This document shows, piece after piece, positions 49,590 to 64,000 of a stretch of 64,000 nucleotides of DNA (position 1 is the first letter of the stretch; every line of letters starts with the position of its first letter). The notes below the pieces were generated by a model that was not told the origin of the DNA, made no database searches, and saw only the letters and a list, made by a program, of their open reading frames with translations. The stretch comes from Bacillus sp. ISL-34 (lineage in GTDB: Bacteria; Bacillota; Bacilli; Bacillales; DSM-1321). Both the position numbers and the translations under genes were made by a program. The stretch spans positions 186,001 to 250,000 of the forward strand of contig NZ_JAGGQJ010000004.1 in the NCBI RefSeq assembly GCF_018613325.1. Reading direction: 5' to 3'.

Positions 49590-50624
49590 ATGCGTACATT
49601 ACTCGAGGTACAAAGAAAATTATTACCTGATTTCCTTATGGTTATGCAAAAAAGATATGATATCCTGCGTTATATCAAAATGATGCAGCCGGTTGGAAGG
49701 CGCAGTCTGTCCGTGAGCCTTAATTTGACAGAGCGGACGCTTAGAGGCGAGGTTGATTTTCTGAAAAGTCAGAACCTGGTTAACATATTCAGCTCTGGCA
49801 TGACGCTGACTGATGAAGGGATTGAAATCCTGGATAAGTTAGAAGGAATAATGCGTGAAGTAATGGGTATAGACATAATGGAACGGCAATTGCAGGATTT
49901 GTTACAAGTGGATGAGGTCATTATTGTCTCAGGAAATTGTGATGAAACCCCATGGGTGAAAAAAGAATTGGGTAAAGCTTGTGCAAACCGTATGAAACGA
50001 GAATGGAAATCAAAGAATATCATAGCGGTTACTGGTGGATCGACAATGGCCGAAGTGGCTGATTCGTTGTCACCTGATGAAGCGTCGAAGAAATTGACAT
50101 TTGTCCCAGCCCGCGGGGGAATTGGTGAAGCAGTGCAGAATCAGGCCAATACGATTGTCGAAAAAATGGCACAGAAGGCACAGGCCTCATACAGAGTGTT
50201 ATATGTACCCGATCAATTAAGCGGTGAGGTCTATGCTTCATTTCAGAAGGAACCTGCAATTAAAGAAGTGATTTCCCAAATCAAATCTGCCGATATGATC
50301 ATTCATGGAATCGGTGATGCCATGGCGATGGCAGAAAGAAGAAATTCTCCGCCAGAAATGTTAAAGAAGCTGTTAGATGGAAATGCTGTAGGAGAGGCAT
50401 TCGGTTATTATTACGATGAAAACGGCAAAGTTGTTCATAAAGTTTTGACAGTCGGCATCCAGTTAGATGATCTTAGCCCTGAAAAGCGAGTGATAACTGT
50501 GGCAGGTGGTAAAACTAAAGCAAAGGCTATCCGTTCCTACATGAAAGGCGCACCTTCATCAACCGTTTTGATCACGGATGAAGCGGCGGCACAAGAGTTA
50601 ATTCAGGGGAATTACACCCCTTAA
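49590..50624 (+). CDS. cggR: central glycolytic genes regulator CggR
   Basis: CggR represses its own operon (gapA and lower glycolysis) and is released by fructose-1,6-bisphosphate. The product is 344 residues of the SorC/DeoR type: an N-terminal winged helix (about 25-85, SLNLTERTLRGEVDFLKSQ) and a C-terminal sugar-phosphate domain (IIAVTGGSTMAEVAD, VPARGGIGE, then GIGDAMAMAERR). Its operator is directly upstream. gapA follows after 32 bases; pgk to eno are here separated from it by a terminator. Confidence 0.97.
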   Translation: MRTLLEVQRKLLPDFLMVMQKRYDILRYIKMMQPVGRRSLSVSLNLTERTLRGEVDFLKSQNLVNIFSSGMTLTDEGIEILDKLEGIMREVMGIDIMERQLQDLLQVDEVIIVSGNCDETPWVKKELGKACANRMKREWKSKNIIAVTGGSTMAEVADSLSPDEASKKLTFVPARGGIGEAVQNQANTIVEKMAQKAQASYRVLYVPDQLSGEVYASFQKEPAIKEVISQIKSADMIIHGIGDAMAMAERRNSPPEMLKKLLDGNAVGEAFGYYYDENGKVVHKVLTVGIQLDDLSPEKRVITVAGGKTKAKAIRSYMKGAPSSTVLITDEAAAQELIQGNYTP

Positions 50625-50641
50625 TATATTTGCGAACTTAA

Positions 50642-51664
<1,023 letters not shown>

Positions 51665-51673
51665 TTAGATAAT

Positions 51674-51702
51674 AAAAAACCTCACCAAGGTGAGGTTTTT
51701 TT
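51674..51702 (+). terminator. cggR-gapA terminator
   Basis: AAAAAACCTCACC and GGTGAGGTTTTTT form a strong stem with AA loop and T run, 10 bases after gapA. Confidence 0.92.
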
Positions 51703-51783
51703 TATCACACCTCTAAAAAAACTTGGCAGAAGATGATATTATTAGTAAGTCATTAATCAGTCAAGCGTTTACATTTCTTGTTT

Positions 51784-51813
51784 TTGGATAATTTCCTGGA
51801 AACCGACTATAAT
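51784..51813 (+). promoter_or_regulatory. pgk operon promoter
   Basis: TTGGAT, 18 bases, then a perfect TATAAT. The start would be near 51820, immediately before a terminator-like hairpin. Confidence 0.65.
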
Positions 51814-51822
51814 GAAAAAGAG

Positions 51823-51858
51823 AAAAGGGGAGTTGGGAAATTTACCCTCTCCCTTTTT
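51823..51858 (+). terminator. terminator-like hairpin in the pgk leader
   Basis: AAAAGGGGAG plus GGG on one side can pair with CCC plus CTCCCTTTTT on the other around AAATTTA, with small bulges, and the 3' side ends in a T run. It lies between promoter and pgk, so it may attenuate transcription, or be the 5' stabilising structure of the mRNA. Confidence 0.5.
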
Positions 51859-51909
51859 GACTAAAAGAATCAAAAATATGATAACAATATCTAAGGAGGT
51901 TCTTGGATT

Positions 51910-55430
<3,521 letters not shown>

Positions 55431-55442
55431 AATTGTGAATAG

Positions 55443-56756
<1,314 letters not shown>

Positions 56757-56795
56757 TCTTTGCTTCTGACTAGAAGATGGATTACAGTAACTTCT

Positions 56796-56839
56796 CCTCC
56801 TATTTAATGTGGCCATCCATATTGAATAGGAGGTTTTTT
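56796..56839 (+). terminator. eno operon terminator
   Basis: CCTCCTATT and AATAGGAGG pair across a 20-base loop, followed by TTTTTTA, 40 bases after eno. Confidence 0.8.
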
Positions 56840-56887
56840 ATGCCTATAAACTAGTCACTGATTCTAGCTTATTAGCAGATGAATGGA

Positions 56888-56909
56888 TTTAATCAAACGT
56901 TTGATTAAT
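56888..56909. promoter_or_regulatory. palindrome TTAATCAA-ACGT-TTGATTAA
   Basis: A perfect 20-base palindrome with the same arms and 4-base spacer as the site at 25628-25649. It lies between the eno terminator and the terminator of the minus-strand lipoprotein gene, not at an obvious promoter. The protein that binds it is unknown. Confidence 0.45.
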
Positions 56910-56941
56910 AAAAAAAAGGTGCCGCATCCGGGCACCTTTTT
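56910..56941. terminator. terminator of the lipoprotein gene
   Basis: AAAAAAAGGTGCC and GGCACCTTTTTTT form a perfect stem with a six-base loop, usable in both directions. It is next to the minus-strand stop at 56943. Confidence 0.9.
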
Positions 56942-56942
56942 T

Positions 56943-57767
56943 TTAATTATTCGATACAGCTTCCACTGGTACCGCATTATAGTATTCTTCCAATGTGATC
57001 TTCGCTTCAAAGATTTCAGTTGCGGTATCGACACCAACATAGCGGATATGCCAAGGTTCGTATTTATAACCTGTGATGTTTTCCTTGCCTTCAGGGTAGC
57101 GGATGATAAATCCGTATTCATGTGCATGTTCAGCAAGCCAGGCCGCTTCATTCGTATCACCGAAACAGTCTTGGGCAGCGCATGCACCATCGTGGGTCGT
57201 GACATCAATCGCTAGGCCCGTTTCATGCTCGCTTGTCCCAGGCATTGCACTGTAGGTTTTCGCTTTTTCTTCCCCGTCCTTAGCCACATAGTTATTAAAG
57301 ACCGTGATTTGTGTTTGGTGTGAGCGGTAAGCGGAAACGCCGGCAAAGTGCATATTATCTTTTTCGGCAGCTTGGAACATTAATTCAAGAGCCTTTCCCG
57401 CTTCTTCCCGCATCATTCTTTTTTCGATTTTATCTTCAAAGATGAAATCCACTTTTGGGTAGATAAGGTCATCAGGTTTGTAATCTTCAGGCAGGCTGTA
57501 TTGCTTATTTACAAGTACAGGTATGCTTTCCGGGTGGGCTAACGTCTGAAGGCCAGCCTGAGCGGGTTTAGACGTTTCATCAACCTCCACCTGGCGTTGG
57601 GCCGGTTCTTTTGAATCATCATTCTTGTCTGTTTCTGTCTCCGTTTCCTGGGAGCTCGGTTGTTCTTCTTTTTGCTCTTTTTCATGCTCGCTTGTCAGGT
57701 CGGATGAACAGCCAGCCATCAGAATGAAAGATGATAGAGCAGTTGCTGCAATTATAGGTTTTAACAT
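56943..57767 (-). CDS. lipoprotein D-alanyl-D-alanine carboxypeptidase (M15, YodJ/VanY-like)
   Basis: The product is 274 residues. A lipoprotein signal with lipobox LMAGC (Cys20) precedes an acidic Glu/Thr/Asp linker (about 25-65). The peptidase M15B domain follows: GVSAYRSHQTQ, the zinc site SEHETGLAIDV, and EPWHIRYVG with the last zinc ligand. It likely trims the terminal D-Ala of wall peptides at the membrane's outer face. It resembles YodJ more than a resistance VanY, as there is no VanS/VanR nearby. It is a single gene with its own terminator. Confidence 0.9.
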   Translation of the reverse strand: MLKPIIAATALSSFILMAGCSSDLTSEHEKEQKEEQPSSQETETETDKNDDSKEPAQRQVEVDETSKPAQAGLQTLAHPESIPVLVNKQYSLPEDYKPDDLIYPKVDFIFEDKIEKRMMREEAGKALELMFQAAEKDNMHFAGVSAYRSHQTQITVFNNYVAKDGEEKAKTYSAMPGTSEHETGLAIDVTTHDGACAAQDCFGDTNEAAWLAEHAHEYGFIIRYPEGKENITGYKYEPWHIRYVGVDTATEIFEAKITLEEYYNAVPVEAVSNN

Positions 57768-57822
57768 ATGAAAGGCCCCTTGCTTTTAATATAAGATTTC
57801 CAATAAAGGTAGTTTTGTGAAA

Positions 57823-58365
57823 CTATCGTGATAAGTAATCCCTTGTTAATTCACTTTGATATTTATCAAGAAATAAGCCAATCCAGACGACCATCAATAA
57901 AAATGGATAATCATTACGGACTGCTATTTCCACGACGGGATCAGACCAAAAGCTCGAAAGGAAACCAGATGACATCCTGATTGTCTCGAATGTGATAAGG
58001 GCGTGAAGCGATAACCAAAGAATCGTAAGAGTATTGGTCCCAAACCCAATGACCGCTGCTATGACGCTCAGCAAGGCGGCTGCTGCCCCGATCAGGAGGA
58101 CATTGAAGCTTGATTGAAAAAAATCGGTACCGCTATTGGAAAGTCCATTATAAATAATAGCAGTAAAATAAATGGTTGTCGTTATATATGCAGCAAATAA
58201 TAAGTATCGATTTCCGTGATACTTTGCCAGCAGCAATAAAAGCGGTGATAGGATGATTAATAGGACACTGATAAAATTGCTTCCGCCTGTCCATAAAGAA
58301 TAGCCGGCAACCGCCGAGAATAGGATGGTCAGGAGATCAAGAATCCGGAGTATGGACTTAAACAT
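57823..58365 (-). CDS. polytopic membrane protein, unknown function
   Basis: The product is 180 residues with about five hydrophobic segments (near 8-24, 31-48, 55-74, 87-108, 150-167). GAGGTG sits 6 bases before the ATG. Only short loops are polar, with no catalytic motif I can see. No family is recognised. It lies 55 bases upstream of the lipoprotein gene on the same strand and may be co-transcribed with it. Confidence 0.7.
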   Translation of the reverse strand: MFKSILRILDLLTILFSAVAGYSLWTGGSNFISVLLIILSPLLLLLAKYHGNRYLLFAAYITTTIYFTAIIYNGLSNSGTDFFQSSFNVLLIGAAAALLSVIAAVIGFGTNTLTILWLSLHALITFETIRMSSGFLSSFWSDPVVEIAVRNDYPFLLMVVWIGLFLDKYQSELTRDYLSR

Positions 58366-58541
58366 GTTGACACCTCTTTCTCTATTTATGCAAATTATCT
58401 CAAACTTTGATTCAAAAAGAAATAAATGACTATGGGTTTTTAGGAATTCTTACCATCATAGTATAACAAAGATTGTGGATATTTATTGGGTGTGGTAAAG
58501 TTAAAGTAATTGTTTATTGGTTCTTCAGGAGGTGTAATTGC

Positions 58542-58775
58542 ATGCATGCATTTCTCATAACGCTTTTAGTGATTGTCAGTATCGCCCTCATTGTGACGGT
58601 ATTGCTTCAATCAGGTAAGAGTGCAGGTTTATCAGGTGCGATTGCCGGCGGTGCCGAGCAGCTATTCGGAAAGCAAAAGGCACGAGGTTTGGACCTGGTT
58701 TTACATCGTGCAACAATAGTATTGGCGATTTTATTCTTTGCTTTAACTTTACTTGTTGCATACTTTGATGTGTAA
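58542..58775 (+). CDS. secG: protein-export membrane protein SecG
   Basis: SecG is the accessory subunit of the SecYEG translocon. The product is 77 residues from ATG at 58542, after AGGAGGTG; the upstream in-frame extension to 58473 has no such site. Two membrane segments (about 3-22 and 52-72) flank the conserved loop [25 protein letters not shown]. It leads est-rnr-smpB-ssrA, as in B. subtilis, though a terminator follows it directly. Confidence 0.95.
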   Translation: MHAFLITLLVIVSIALIVTVLLQSGKSAGLSGAIAGGAEQLFGKQKARGLDLVLHRATIVLAILFFALTLLVAYFDV

Positions 58776-58787
58776 TGGATCAAAAAT

Positions 58788-58817
58788 GAGTCTAGCTAAA
58801 TAGCTAGGCTTTTTTCT
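58788..58817 (+). terminator. secG terminator
   Basis: AGTCTAGCTA and TAGCTAGGCT form a stem with one G-T pair and AA loop, then TTTTTTC, 13 bases after secG. Confidence 0.8.
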
Positions 58818-58916
58818 TTGCACAATAGTTGCATGAATAGATATAGTGATTTTAGTACTTAATTATAGGATAGGGATTTTTAAAAATTCTATTTACTGAT
58901 AAAGGAGCTTAAAGTC

Positions 58917-59663
58917 ATGAAAATAAAGCTGCAGCAGCCCTTTACTTTTGAAGGCGGAAAAAGAGCTGTCTTACTTTTACATGGATTTATGGGGAATTCC
59001 GCGGATGTACGGATGCTTGGCCGTTACTTGGAGAAACAGGGATACACCTGCCATGCCCCGCACTATAAAGGACATGGCGTACCGCCAGAGGAGCTGGTGA
59101 AAACGGGTCCTGAAGATTGGTGGAAAGATGTCATGATGGCCTACGATTTCCTGAAAAGCAAAGGCCATGAAGAAATTGCTGTTGCCGGACTATCATTAGG
59201 AGGCGTATTTTCTCTTAAATTAGGTTACACTGTACCTATAAAGGGTATCGTATCAATGTGTGCGCCTATGTATATCAAAAGTGAAGAGATGATGTTTAAA
59301 GGAGTATTGGAGTACGCCAGAGAATTTAAGAAGTATGAAGGAAAAACTCAAGAGCAAATAGAGCTTGAAATGGACCTCCTTGCCGATAAACCGATGAATA
59401 CATTGAAAGCCCTTCAGGGATTGATAACGGATGTGCGGGAGCACGTCGACCTTATTTACGCGCCGACATTTGTCGTGCAGGGCCGGCATGATGATGTTAT
59501 CAATCCAAAAAGTGCCGATATTATTATTGATTCCATTGAATCACCGGTCAAACAAATCAAGTGGTATGAAGAATCCGGTCATGTCATAACTCTTGATAAA
59601 GAAAAAGACCAGCTGCATGAAGATGTTTTGGAATTTTTAGAAAGCCTGGATTGGTCCGAATAA
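58917..59663 (+). CDS. est: carboxylesterase (Est30-like alpha/beta hydrolase)
   Basis: This cytosolic esterase acts on short-chain esters. The product is 248 residues. The oxyanion motif is LLLHGFMGN, the nucleophile Ser is in [10 protein letters not shown], Asp in [12 protein letters not shown] and His in [10 protein letters not shown]. Sequence and neighbourhood match the secG-est-rnr order of Bacillus and Geobacillus stearothermophilus Est30. The physiological substrate is unknown. AAAGGAGC precedes the ATG. Confidence 0.93.
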   Translation: MKIKLQQPFTFEGGKRAVLLLHGFMGNSADVRMLGRYLEKQGYTCHAPHYKGHGVPPEELVKTGPEDWWKDVMMAYDFLKSKGHEEIAVAGLSLGGVFSLKLGYTVPIKGIVSMCAPMYIKSEEMMFKGVLEYAREFKKYEGKTQEQIELEMDLLADKPMNTLKALQGLITDVREHVDLIYAPTFVVQGRHDDVINPKSADIIIDSIESPVKQIKWYEESGHVITLDKEKDQLHEDVLEFLESLDWSE

Positions 59664-59693
59664 CAAAAATATACCCTGAATAGGAGGGTTTTC

Positions 59694-62051
59694 ATGGAAG
59701 ATAACATTCAAGAACATATTAATAAGCTTCTGACATACATGACGGATGAAGCGTATAAGCCGTTGACGGTACAAGAACTGGAAGAGGCTTTGAAAATCGA
59801 AGACTCGGCAGATTTCAAGAATTTCGTCAAGGCTTTAGTAAAGATGGAAGAAAAGGGATTGGTGGTCAGAACGAGGAGCAATCGTTACGGCCTGCCGCAA
59901 AAAATGAATTTGTTCCGCGGTAAATTAACGGGACATGCAAAGGGATTCGCCTTTGTCACACCTGAAGATAACCCAGGAATGGATGATATTTTCATTCCGC
60001 CAAATGAAACGGGTACAGCGATGCATGGAGATGTCGTCATGGTACGGGTATCTTCGGAAACATCGGGCTCAAGGCAAGAAGGCACGGTCATCAGAATTCT
60101 TGAACGCGGAATTACACAAGTGGTCGGTACATACTCCGAAAGTAAAAGTTTTGGTTTCGTCATCCCTGATGATAAAAAGATCGCAAACGATATCTTCATT
60201 CCGCAGCATGCTTCACATGGAGCAGTAGAGGGCCATAAGGTTGTCGTCAAGCTTACTTCTTATCCTGAAGGACGCATAAGTGCTGAAGGCGAAGTCATTG
60301 AAATTCTTGGGCATAAGAATGATCCTGGTGTAGATATTCTTTCCGTGATCCATAAATATGGTTTGCCGATGGAGTTCCCGGATGACGTCATGGAGCAAGC
60401 CAATGCCGTTTCGGATACCATTCAAGAAAGTGAAATCGGCAGCCGCAGGGATTTGCGCAATGATGTTTTGGTCACGATTGATGGGGCGGATGCAAAGGAC
60501 CTGGATGATGCCGTCACCGTTTCCAAACTTGAAAATGGCAATTACAAGCTGGGTGTTCATATTGCTGATGTCAGCCATTATGTGAAGGAAGGATCACCAA
60601 TCGATAAGGAAGCCTTGGAAAGAGGGACGAGCGTGTATTTGGTGGACAGGGTCATCCCGATGATCCCGCATCGTTTATCGAATGGCATTTGTTCCTTGAA
60701 CCCACAAGTCGATCGTTTTACACTCTCTTGTGAAATGGAAATCACGCCAGATGGCAAAGTCGTCAACCATGAGATTTTTGAAAGTGTCATTAAGACGACG
60801 GAACGTATGACATATGGTAATGTGAACAAAATCCTTGTGGATAAAGATGAAGAACAGCTCGAACGCTATGAAGCGTTGGTGCCGATGTTCCAGGACATGG
60901 AGAAATTAGCTGCCATCCTTCGCAAGAACCGGATGAACCGCGGAGCGATCGACTTTGATTTCAATGAAGCAAGAGTCATCGTTGATGAAGAGGGCCATCC
61001 GACTGATGTGGTTTTACGTGAAAGGTCGGTTGCGGAAAAGCTGATTGAAGAGTTCATGCTTGCAGCAAATGAAACCGTTGCAGAGCACTTCCACCGTCTT
61101 GACGTTCCGTTCATATACCGTATTCATGAAGATCCCAAGCCGGAAAAACTGCAGCGTTTCTTCGAATTCATTACGAATTTCGGATATATTGTGCGAGGAT
61201 CGGCCAATGACGTTCATCCTAAGGCGTTACAGGAAATCATTGAGGCAGTTGCCGGTAAACCGGAAGAAACGGTCATTTCAACCGTCATGCTTCGTTCCAT
61301 GCAACAGGCGAAGTATGATCCGGAGAGTTTAGGCCACTTTGGTTTATCTGCTGAGTTTTATACACATTTCACATCGCCGATTCGCCGTTACCCGGATTTG
61401 ATCGTGCACAGGCTGATCAGGACCTACTTGGTGGAAGGTAAACTGGATGAAGCTACGAAGGAGAAATGGAATGCCATTTTACCTGAGATTGCCGATCATA
61501 CATCGAAACGTGAACGTCGTTCAGTCGATGCTGAACGGGAAACGGATGATCTGAAGAAAGCGGAATATATGCTGGATAAAATTGGCGAAGAATATACCGG
61601 GATCATTGGTTCGGTCACGAATTTCGGGATGTTCGTCGAGCTGCCGAACACCATAGAAGGACTTGTCCATGTCAGCTTCATGACGGATGATTATTACCGC
61701 TTCGATGAGCGTCAGCTTGCAATGATCGGGGAACGTACCGGCAATGTGTTCCGGATTGGCGATGAAATCGACGTACGTGTTTCCAACGTCAATAAAGAGG
61801 AGCGCGCCATCGATTTTGAAATTATTGGCATGAAGGTAAGCCGCCCGCGTCCATCTGGCGAGAAGAAAATATTCAAAGCCAATTCAGGTGAACGTAAACG
61901 CGGCCGTGGCGGCAACGGGGGACGTAATGAAGGAAAAGGCGGAGGCCGTCAAGGAGATTCGCCTTCTTCTGGAAAAAAATCGAAAAAGAAGAAAAAATTC
62001 TTTGAAAATGCGCCAGCTGCCAAGCGCAAGAGAAAACCAAAAAAGAGATAA
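59694..62051 (+). CDS. rnr: ribonuclease R
   Basis: RNase R is a 3'-to-5' exonuclease that degrades structured RNA and defective mRNAs freed by tmRNA. The product is 785 residues. An N-terminal winged helix and two cold-shock domains (about 70-230) precede the RNB catalytic domain, with [14 protein letters not shown] metal-binding Asp residues, and [16 protein letters not shown]. An S1 domain (about 625-705) and a Lys/Gly/Arg-rich tail (from about 720) follow. It lies next to smpB and ssrA, which fits its role in ribosome rescue. Confidence 0.97.
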   Translation: MEDNIQEHINKLLTYMTDEAYKPLTVQELEEALKIEDSADFKNFVKALVKMEEKGLVVRTRSNRYGLPQKMNLFRGKLTGHAKGFAFVTPEDNPGMDDIFIPPNETGTAMHGDVVMVRVSSETSGSRQEGTVIRILERGITQVVGTYSESKSFGFVIPDDKKIANDIFIPQHASHGAVEGHKVVVKLTSYPEGRISAEGEVIEILGHKNDPGVDILSVIHKYGLPMEFPDDVMEQANAVSDTIQESEIGSRRDLRNDVLVTIDGADAKDLDDAVTVSKLENGNYKLGVHIADVSHYVKEGSPIDKEALERGTSVYLVDRVIPMIPHRLSNGICSLNPQVDRFTLSCEMEITPDGKVVNHEIFESVIKTTERMTYGNVNKILVDKDEEQLERYEALVPMFQDMEKLAAILRKNRMNRGAIDFDFNEARVIVDEEGHPTDVVLRERSVAEKLIEEFMLAANETVAEHFHRLDVPFIYRIHEDPKPEKLQRFFEFITNFGYIVRGSANDVHPKALQEIIEAVAGKPEETVISTVMLRSMQQAKYDPESLGHFGLSAEFYTHFTSPIRRYPDLIVHRLIRTYLVEGKLDEATKEKWNAILPEIADHTSKRERRSVDAERETDDLKKAEYMLDKIGEEYTGIIGSVTNFGMFVELPNTIEGLVHVSFMTDDYYRFDERQLAMIGERTGNVFRIGDEIDVRVSNVNKEERAIDFEIIGMKVSRPRPSGEKKIFKANSGERKRGRGGNGGRNEGKGGGRQGDSPSSGKKSKKKKKFFENAPAAKRKRKPKKR

Positions 62052-62118
62052 AGATTGAGGCGGGAGGATGATCAGTTCATCCTCTTGCCGCGATTGGATG
62101 TAAAAAGGGGAGAGTTAG

Positions 62119-62586
62119 ATGCCAAAAGGCTCAGGTAAACAACTTGCACAAAATAAAAAGGCTTATCATGATTTCTTTATTGAACAAACTTTTGAAGCGG
62201 GAATCGTTTTAAAAGGGACCGAAATCAAAGCAATCCGTGCCGCTCGAGTGAATTTGAAGGATGCCTTTGCTAAAATAGAAAATGGTGAAATTTATCTTCA
62301 TAATATGCATGTCAGCCCGTATGAGCAGGGAAACCAGTTTAACCATGACCCGTTGCGGACACGGAAGCTTCTTTTGCATAAGAAAGAAATCAGTAAACTG
62401 ATCGGTGAAACAAAGGAAACAGGTTACACCATCGTCCCATTGAAAATGTATTTAAAGAATGGCTTTGCCAAAGTTTTAATCGGACTTGGAAAAGGGAAGA
62501 AACAATATGACAAGCGCGAAGACCTGAAGAAGAAGGAAGCGAAACGTGATATCGAACGGGCTTTCCGTGATCGGCAGAAGATGTAG
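62119..62586 (+). CDS. smpB: SsrA-binding protein
   Basis: SmpB brings tmRNA to stalled ribosomes. The product is 155 residues: [20 protein letters not shown] (quoted within limits), [31 protein letters not shown], and a basic C-terminal tail [18 protein letters not shown] that mimics the missing codon-anticodon helix. It lies between rnr and ssrA. GGGGAGAG precedes the ATG. Confidence 0.98.
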   Translation: MPKGSGKQLAQNKKAYHDFFIEQTFEAGIVLKGTEIKAIRAARVNLKDAFAKIENGEIYLHNMHVSPYEQGNQFNHDPLRTRKLLLHKKEISKLIGETKETGYTIVPLKMYLKNGFAKVLIGLGKGKKQYDKREDLKKKEAKRDIERAFRDRQKM

Positions 62587-62709
62587 AACTGCCAAGACCT
62601 TACAATTGATTTTTTGAACCAATCTGTTATAATTAATCCTGTACCGATGACAATTGAATATCAGCCAACATGCTGACTATTCTTCTCTCGTACGCTCCAT
62701 TTCTATCAT

Positions 62710-63071
62710 GGGGACGTTACGGATTCGACAGGGATAGTTCGAGCTTAAGTTGCGAGTCGAGGGGATCGGCCTCGTTAAAACGTCAACGCCTATAACTGGC
62801 AAACAAAACAACAACCTAGCTTTCGCTGCTTAATAACAGTCGATAGCTGTTCCTCCCTCCATGGCCCACGTGGTAGGGTAAGGGACTCACTCTAAGTGGG
62901 ATACGCCGGAATCCACCGTCTGAGGATGAAGGAAGAGACCAATCAGACTAGCTGCTCTGCCGCCTGTCGATAGGCTAATGAGTTCGCGAAATGCGAATAT
63001 ATCGACTACACTCGTAGAAGCTTAAGTGCCGTTATGTCTGGACGTGGGTTCGACTCCCACCGTCTCCACCA
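62710..63071 (+). ncRNA. ssrA: tmRNA
   Basis: The 362-base RNA begins GGGGACGTTACGGATTCGACAGGG and ends CGTCTCCACCA, with the encoded 3' CCA, and its ends form a tRNA-like acceptor stem. The T-loop part is GTGGGTTCGACTCCCAC. The tag frame (62798-62833) reads GKQNNNLAFAA, after the alanine supplied by charged tmRNA. The last residues LAFAA provide the protease signal. It lies 123 bases after its partner smpB. Confidence 0.97.
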
Positions 63072-63093
63072 ATACATATATTGGTGGTTTTTT
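63066..63093 (+). terminator. ssrA terminator
   Basis: CCACCAATA and TATTGGTGG form a perfect 9-base-pair stem followed by TTTTTTATTTG. The 5' arm includes the tmRNA's own 3' CCACCA, so 3' processing must open this stem. Confidence 0.9.
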
Positions 63094-63120
63094 ATTTGTT
63101 TTTTAGTTATATTTTGTCGA

Positions 63121-63220
63121 AAAATCGATAAATCGTATAATTCGCAGATAAATCAGGAGTTTTCGTTGATATATCTCCATTTTCGAAGATATATTCCCGA
63201 TTTCGCAGATAAATTGTACA
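63121..63220. repeat. five-unit 20-bp degenerate tandem repeat
   Basis: Units of exactly 20 bases start at 63121, 63141, 63161, 63181 and 63201. Consensus is TTTCGNAGATATATYNCCNN; unit 4 is TTTCGAAGATATATTCCCGA and unit 5 is TTTCGCAGATAAATTGTACA. The first unit is the least similar. It is non-coding and lies between the ssrA terminator and the NERD gene. Confidence 0.75.
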
Positions 63221-63294
63221 ATCGCTATCAATTAAAGGAATATTCCCTATTGCTGTAGAATCCTTTGGGAGAAACCAAGATTGGAGCGATAAAG

Positions 63295-64000
63295 TTGATT
63301 GTAAAAAAGCGAAAAGTTCCTCTTGCCATCCGCAAATTACGTGCATTAGCGTGCAGACTTCCTCCGAATCACCCTAAAGTTCCCTTAATCATGAACGATC
63401 TCAAAAAAAGGGAAGCGGGCTATAAAGGGGAATGTTCGATTGATTTTCCATTAAGCTTTCTTGAACCGAAAAGCTATTTCATCTTCCACGATTTAAGGCT
63501 GCAGGATCAATCCCGATTTTTTCAGCTGGATACCTTATTAGTCACCAAGAAATATGCGCTTATCATTGAAGTGAAGAACATGGCAGGGTCGCTTTATTTT
63601 GATCCTCATTTCTATCAGCTCATTCGAACGATAGAAGGAAAAGAAAGAGCATTTCCAGATCCAATCATACAAGTCAGCCGCCAGGAATCACAGTTGACCA
63701 ATTGGTTCTTTAAAAACGGTTTTCCCTCACTGCCCATCCTTTCATTGATTGTCATCAGTAATCCCCAAACAATCATCCGTACAGCTCCTGAAAACCATGA
63801 ACTCCACTATAAAGTTATCCATCGCGATACACTTCCTGCTAAAATTAAGCAAATGGAGCATTCCATAACAGAATCCAGTTTTAGTGAAAAACATTTGAAG
63901 AAAGCAGTCCGTGTAATCAATAAACAACATATCGATGCGGACTTTTCCATCTTGGAACGATACAATCTTACCGATAAGGACCTAATAAAAGGAGTGATAT
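63295..64000 (+). CDS. NERD-domain protein, 3' end cut by the window
   Basis: The reading frame starts at TTG 63295, eight bases after GGAG, and stays open to the window edge (235 codons seen). The basic N-terminus (LIVKKRKVPLAIRKLRAL) precedes a nuclease-related NERD domain: ERAGYKGE-like REAGYKGECSIDF, FFQLDTLLVTKKYALIIEVKN with the Asp and Glu-x-Lys nuclease-like residues, then GSLYFDP. NERD resembles restriction-type nucleases. Whether the missing C-terminus carries a helicase or kinase domain cannot be seen. Other TTG or ATG starts are possible. Confidence 0.8.
   Translation, partial: MIVKKRKVPLAIRKLRALACRLPPNHPKVPLIMNDLKKREAGYKGECSIDFPLSFLEPKSYFIFHDLRLQDQSRFFQLDTLLVTKKYALIIEVKNMAGSLYFDPHFYQLIRTIEGKERAFPDPIIQVSRQESQLTNWFFKNGFPSLPILSLIVISNPQTIIRTAPENHELHYKVIHRDTLPAKIKQMEHSITESSFSEKHLKKAVRVINKQHIDADFSILERYNLTDKDLIKGVI

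Noticed and set aside
56864..57215. Frames overlapping the 3' part of the YodJ-like gene
   Set aside because: They are shadows of the lipoprotein gene and cross its terminator; the true frame has the zinc and lipobox motifs.
56943..57767. Vancomycin-resistance VanY
   Set aside because: The M15 lipoprotein has no van regulatory or ligase genes around it and matches the ordinary chromosomal YodJ type.
63121..63220. CRISPR array
   Set aside because: The 20-bp units are contiguous without unique spacers, are degenerate, and there are no cas genes.

Overview
The window looks like chromosomal DNA of a low-GC, endospore-forming Bacillaceae. The gene content, Shine-Dalgarno strength, sigma-K gene, sigma-W promoter, CtsR, CggR and cre sites, Crh and a direct-tRNA-free tmRNA/SmpB pair all point there. 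Many proteins resemble Bacillus subtilis orthologues but differ clearly, so a relative such as Peribacillus (the Bacillus simplex group) is my guess; the species is not proven. Almost everything is core genome. There is no prophage, transposase gene or CRISPR array.

Layout. 0-3 kb: an edge fragment, two small membrane proteins, sigK as one uninterrupted gene (no skin element), a Gly/Tyr/Cys-rich YjcZ-like spore protein, and a minus-strand cluster of three micro-genes around yrzI. 2.6-6.5 kb (minus): yrrT-mtnN-mccA-mccB-yrhC, which recycles S-adenosylmethionine by-products and converts homocysteine to cysteine. 6.7-15.3 kb: a YrzA-like protein, yrrS-pbpI, greA, udk, the tRNA wobble-uridine modification genes trhP2-trhP1-trmR, and mltG. 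15.5-20.1 kb: a junction with two tandem GC-rich repeats, a frameshifted MMPL transporter and a catalase. 20.2-63.1 kb (mostly plus): csbA, uvrBA, yvlB, hprK-lgt-yvoD-ppaX-yvoF, a decayed sortase, hisZGDBHAFI, yvcD-trxB, yvcI-rapZ-yvcK-whiA-crh, clpP (minus), tRNA-Arg, sigL, cggR-gapA and pgk-tpiA-gpmI-eno, a YodJ-like lipoprotein and a membrane protein (minus), secG-est-rnr-smpB-ssrA. The last 0.7 kb starts a NERD-domain gene that runs off the edge.

How it works together. HprK and Crh (carbon catabolite control), a cre site before sigL, and CggR with gapA and the lower glycolytic genes form a central-carbon regulatory neighbourhood. PbpI and MltG act on the cell wall; UvrAB on DNA repair; ClpP, SmpB, tmRNA and RNase R on protein and RNA quality control.

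What is least ordinary: (1) a roughly 300-bp composite dispersed element, present twice, with a conserved terminator hairpin and a GC-rich core that lies in opposite orientation in the two copies, plus two more core copies in tandem; (2) the yrzI micro-gene cluster with its own good promoter and perfect ribosome binding sites; (3) two matching TTAATCAA-N4-TTGATTAA palindromes 31 kb apart; (4) a five-unit 20-bp degenerate tandem repeat after ssrA; (5) a terminator-like hairpin between the pgk promoter and pgk; (6) two broken genes (MMPL transporter and class D-like sortase). I see no complete, clearly new multi-gene system; the best candidates for something undescribed are (1) and (2).
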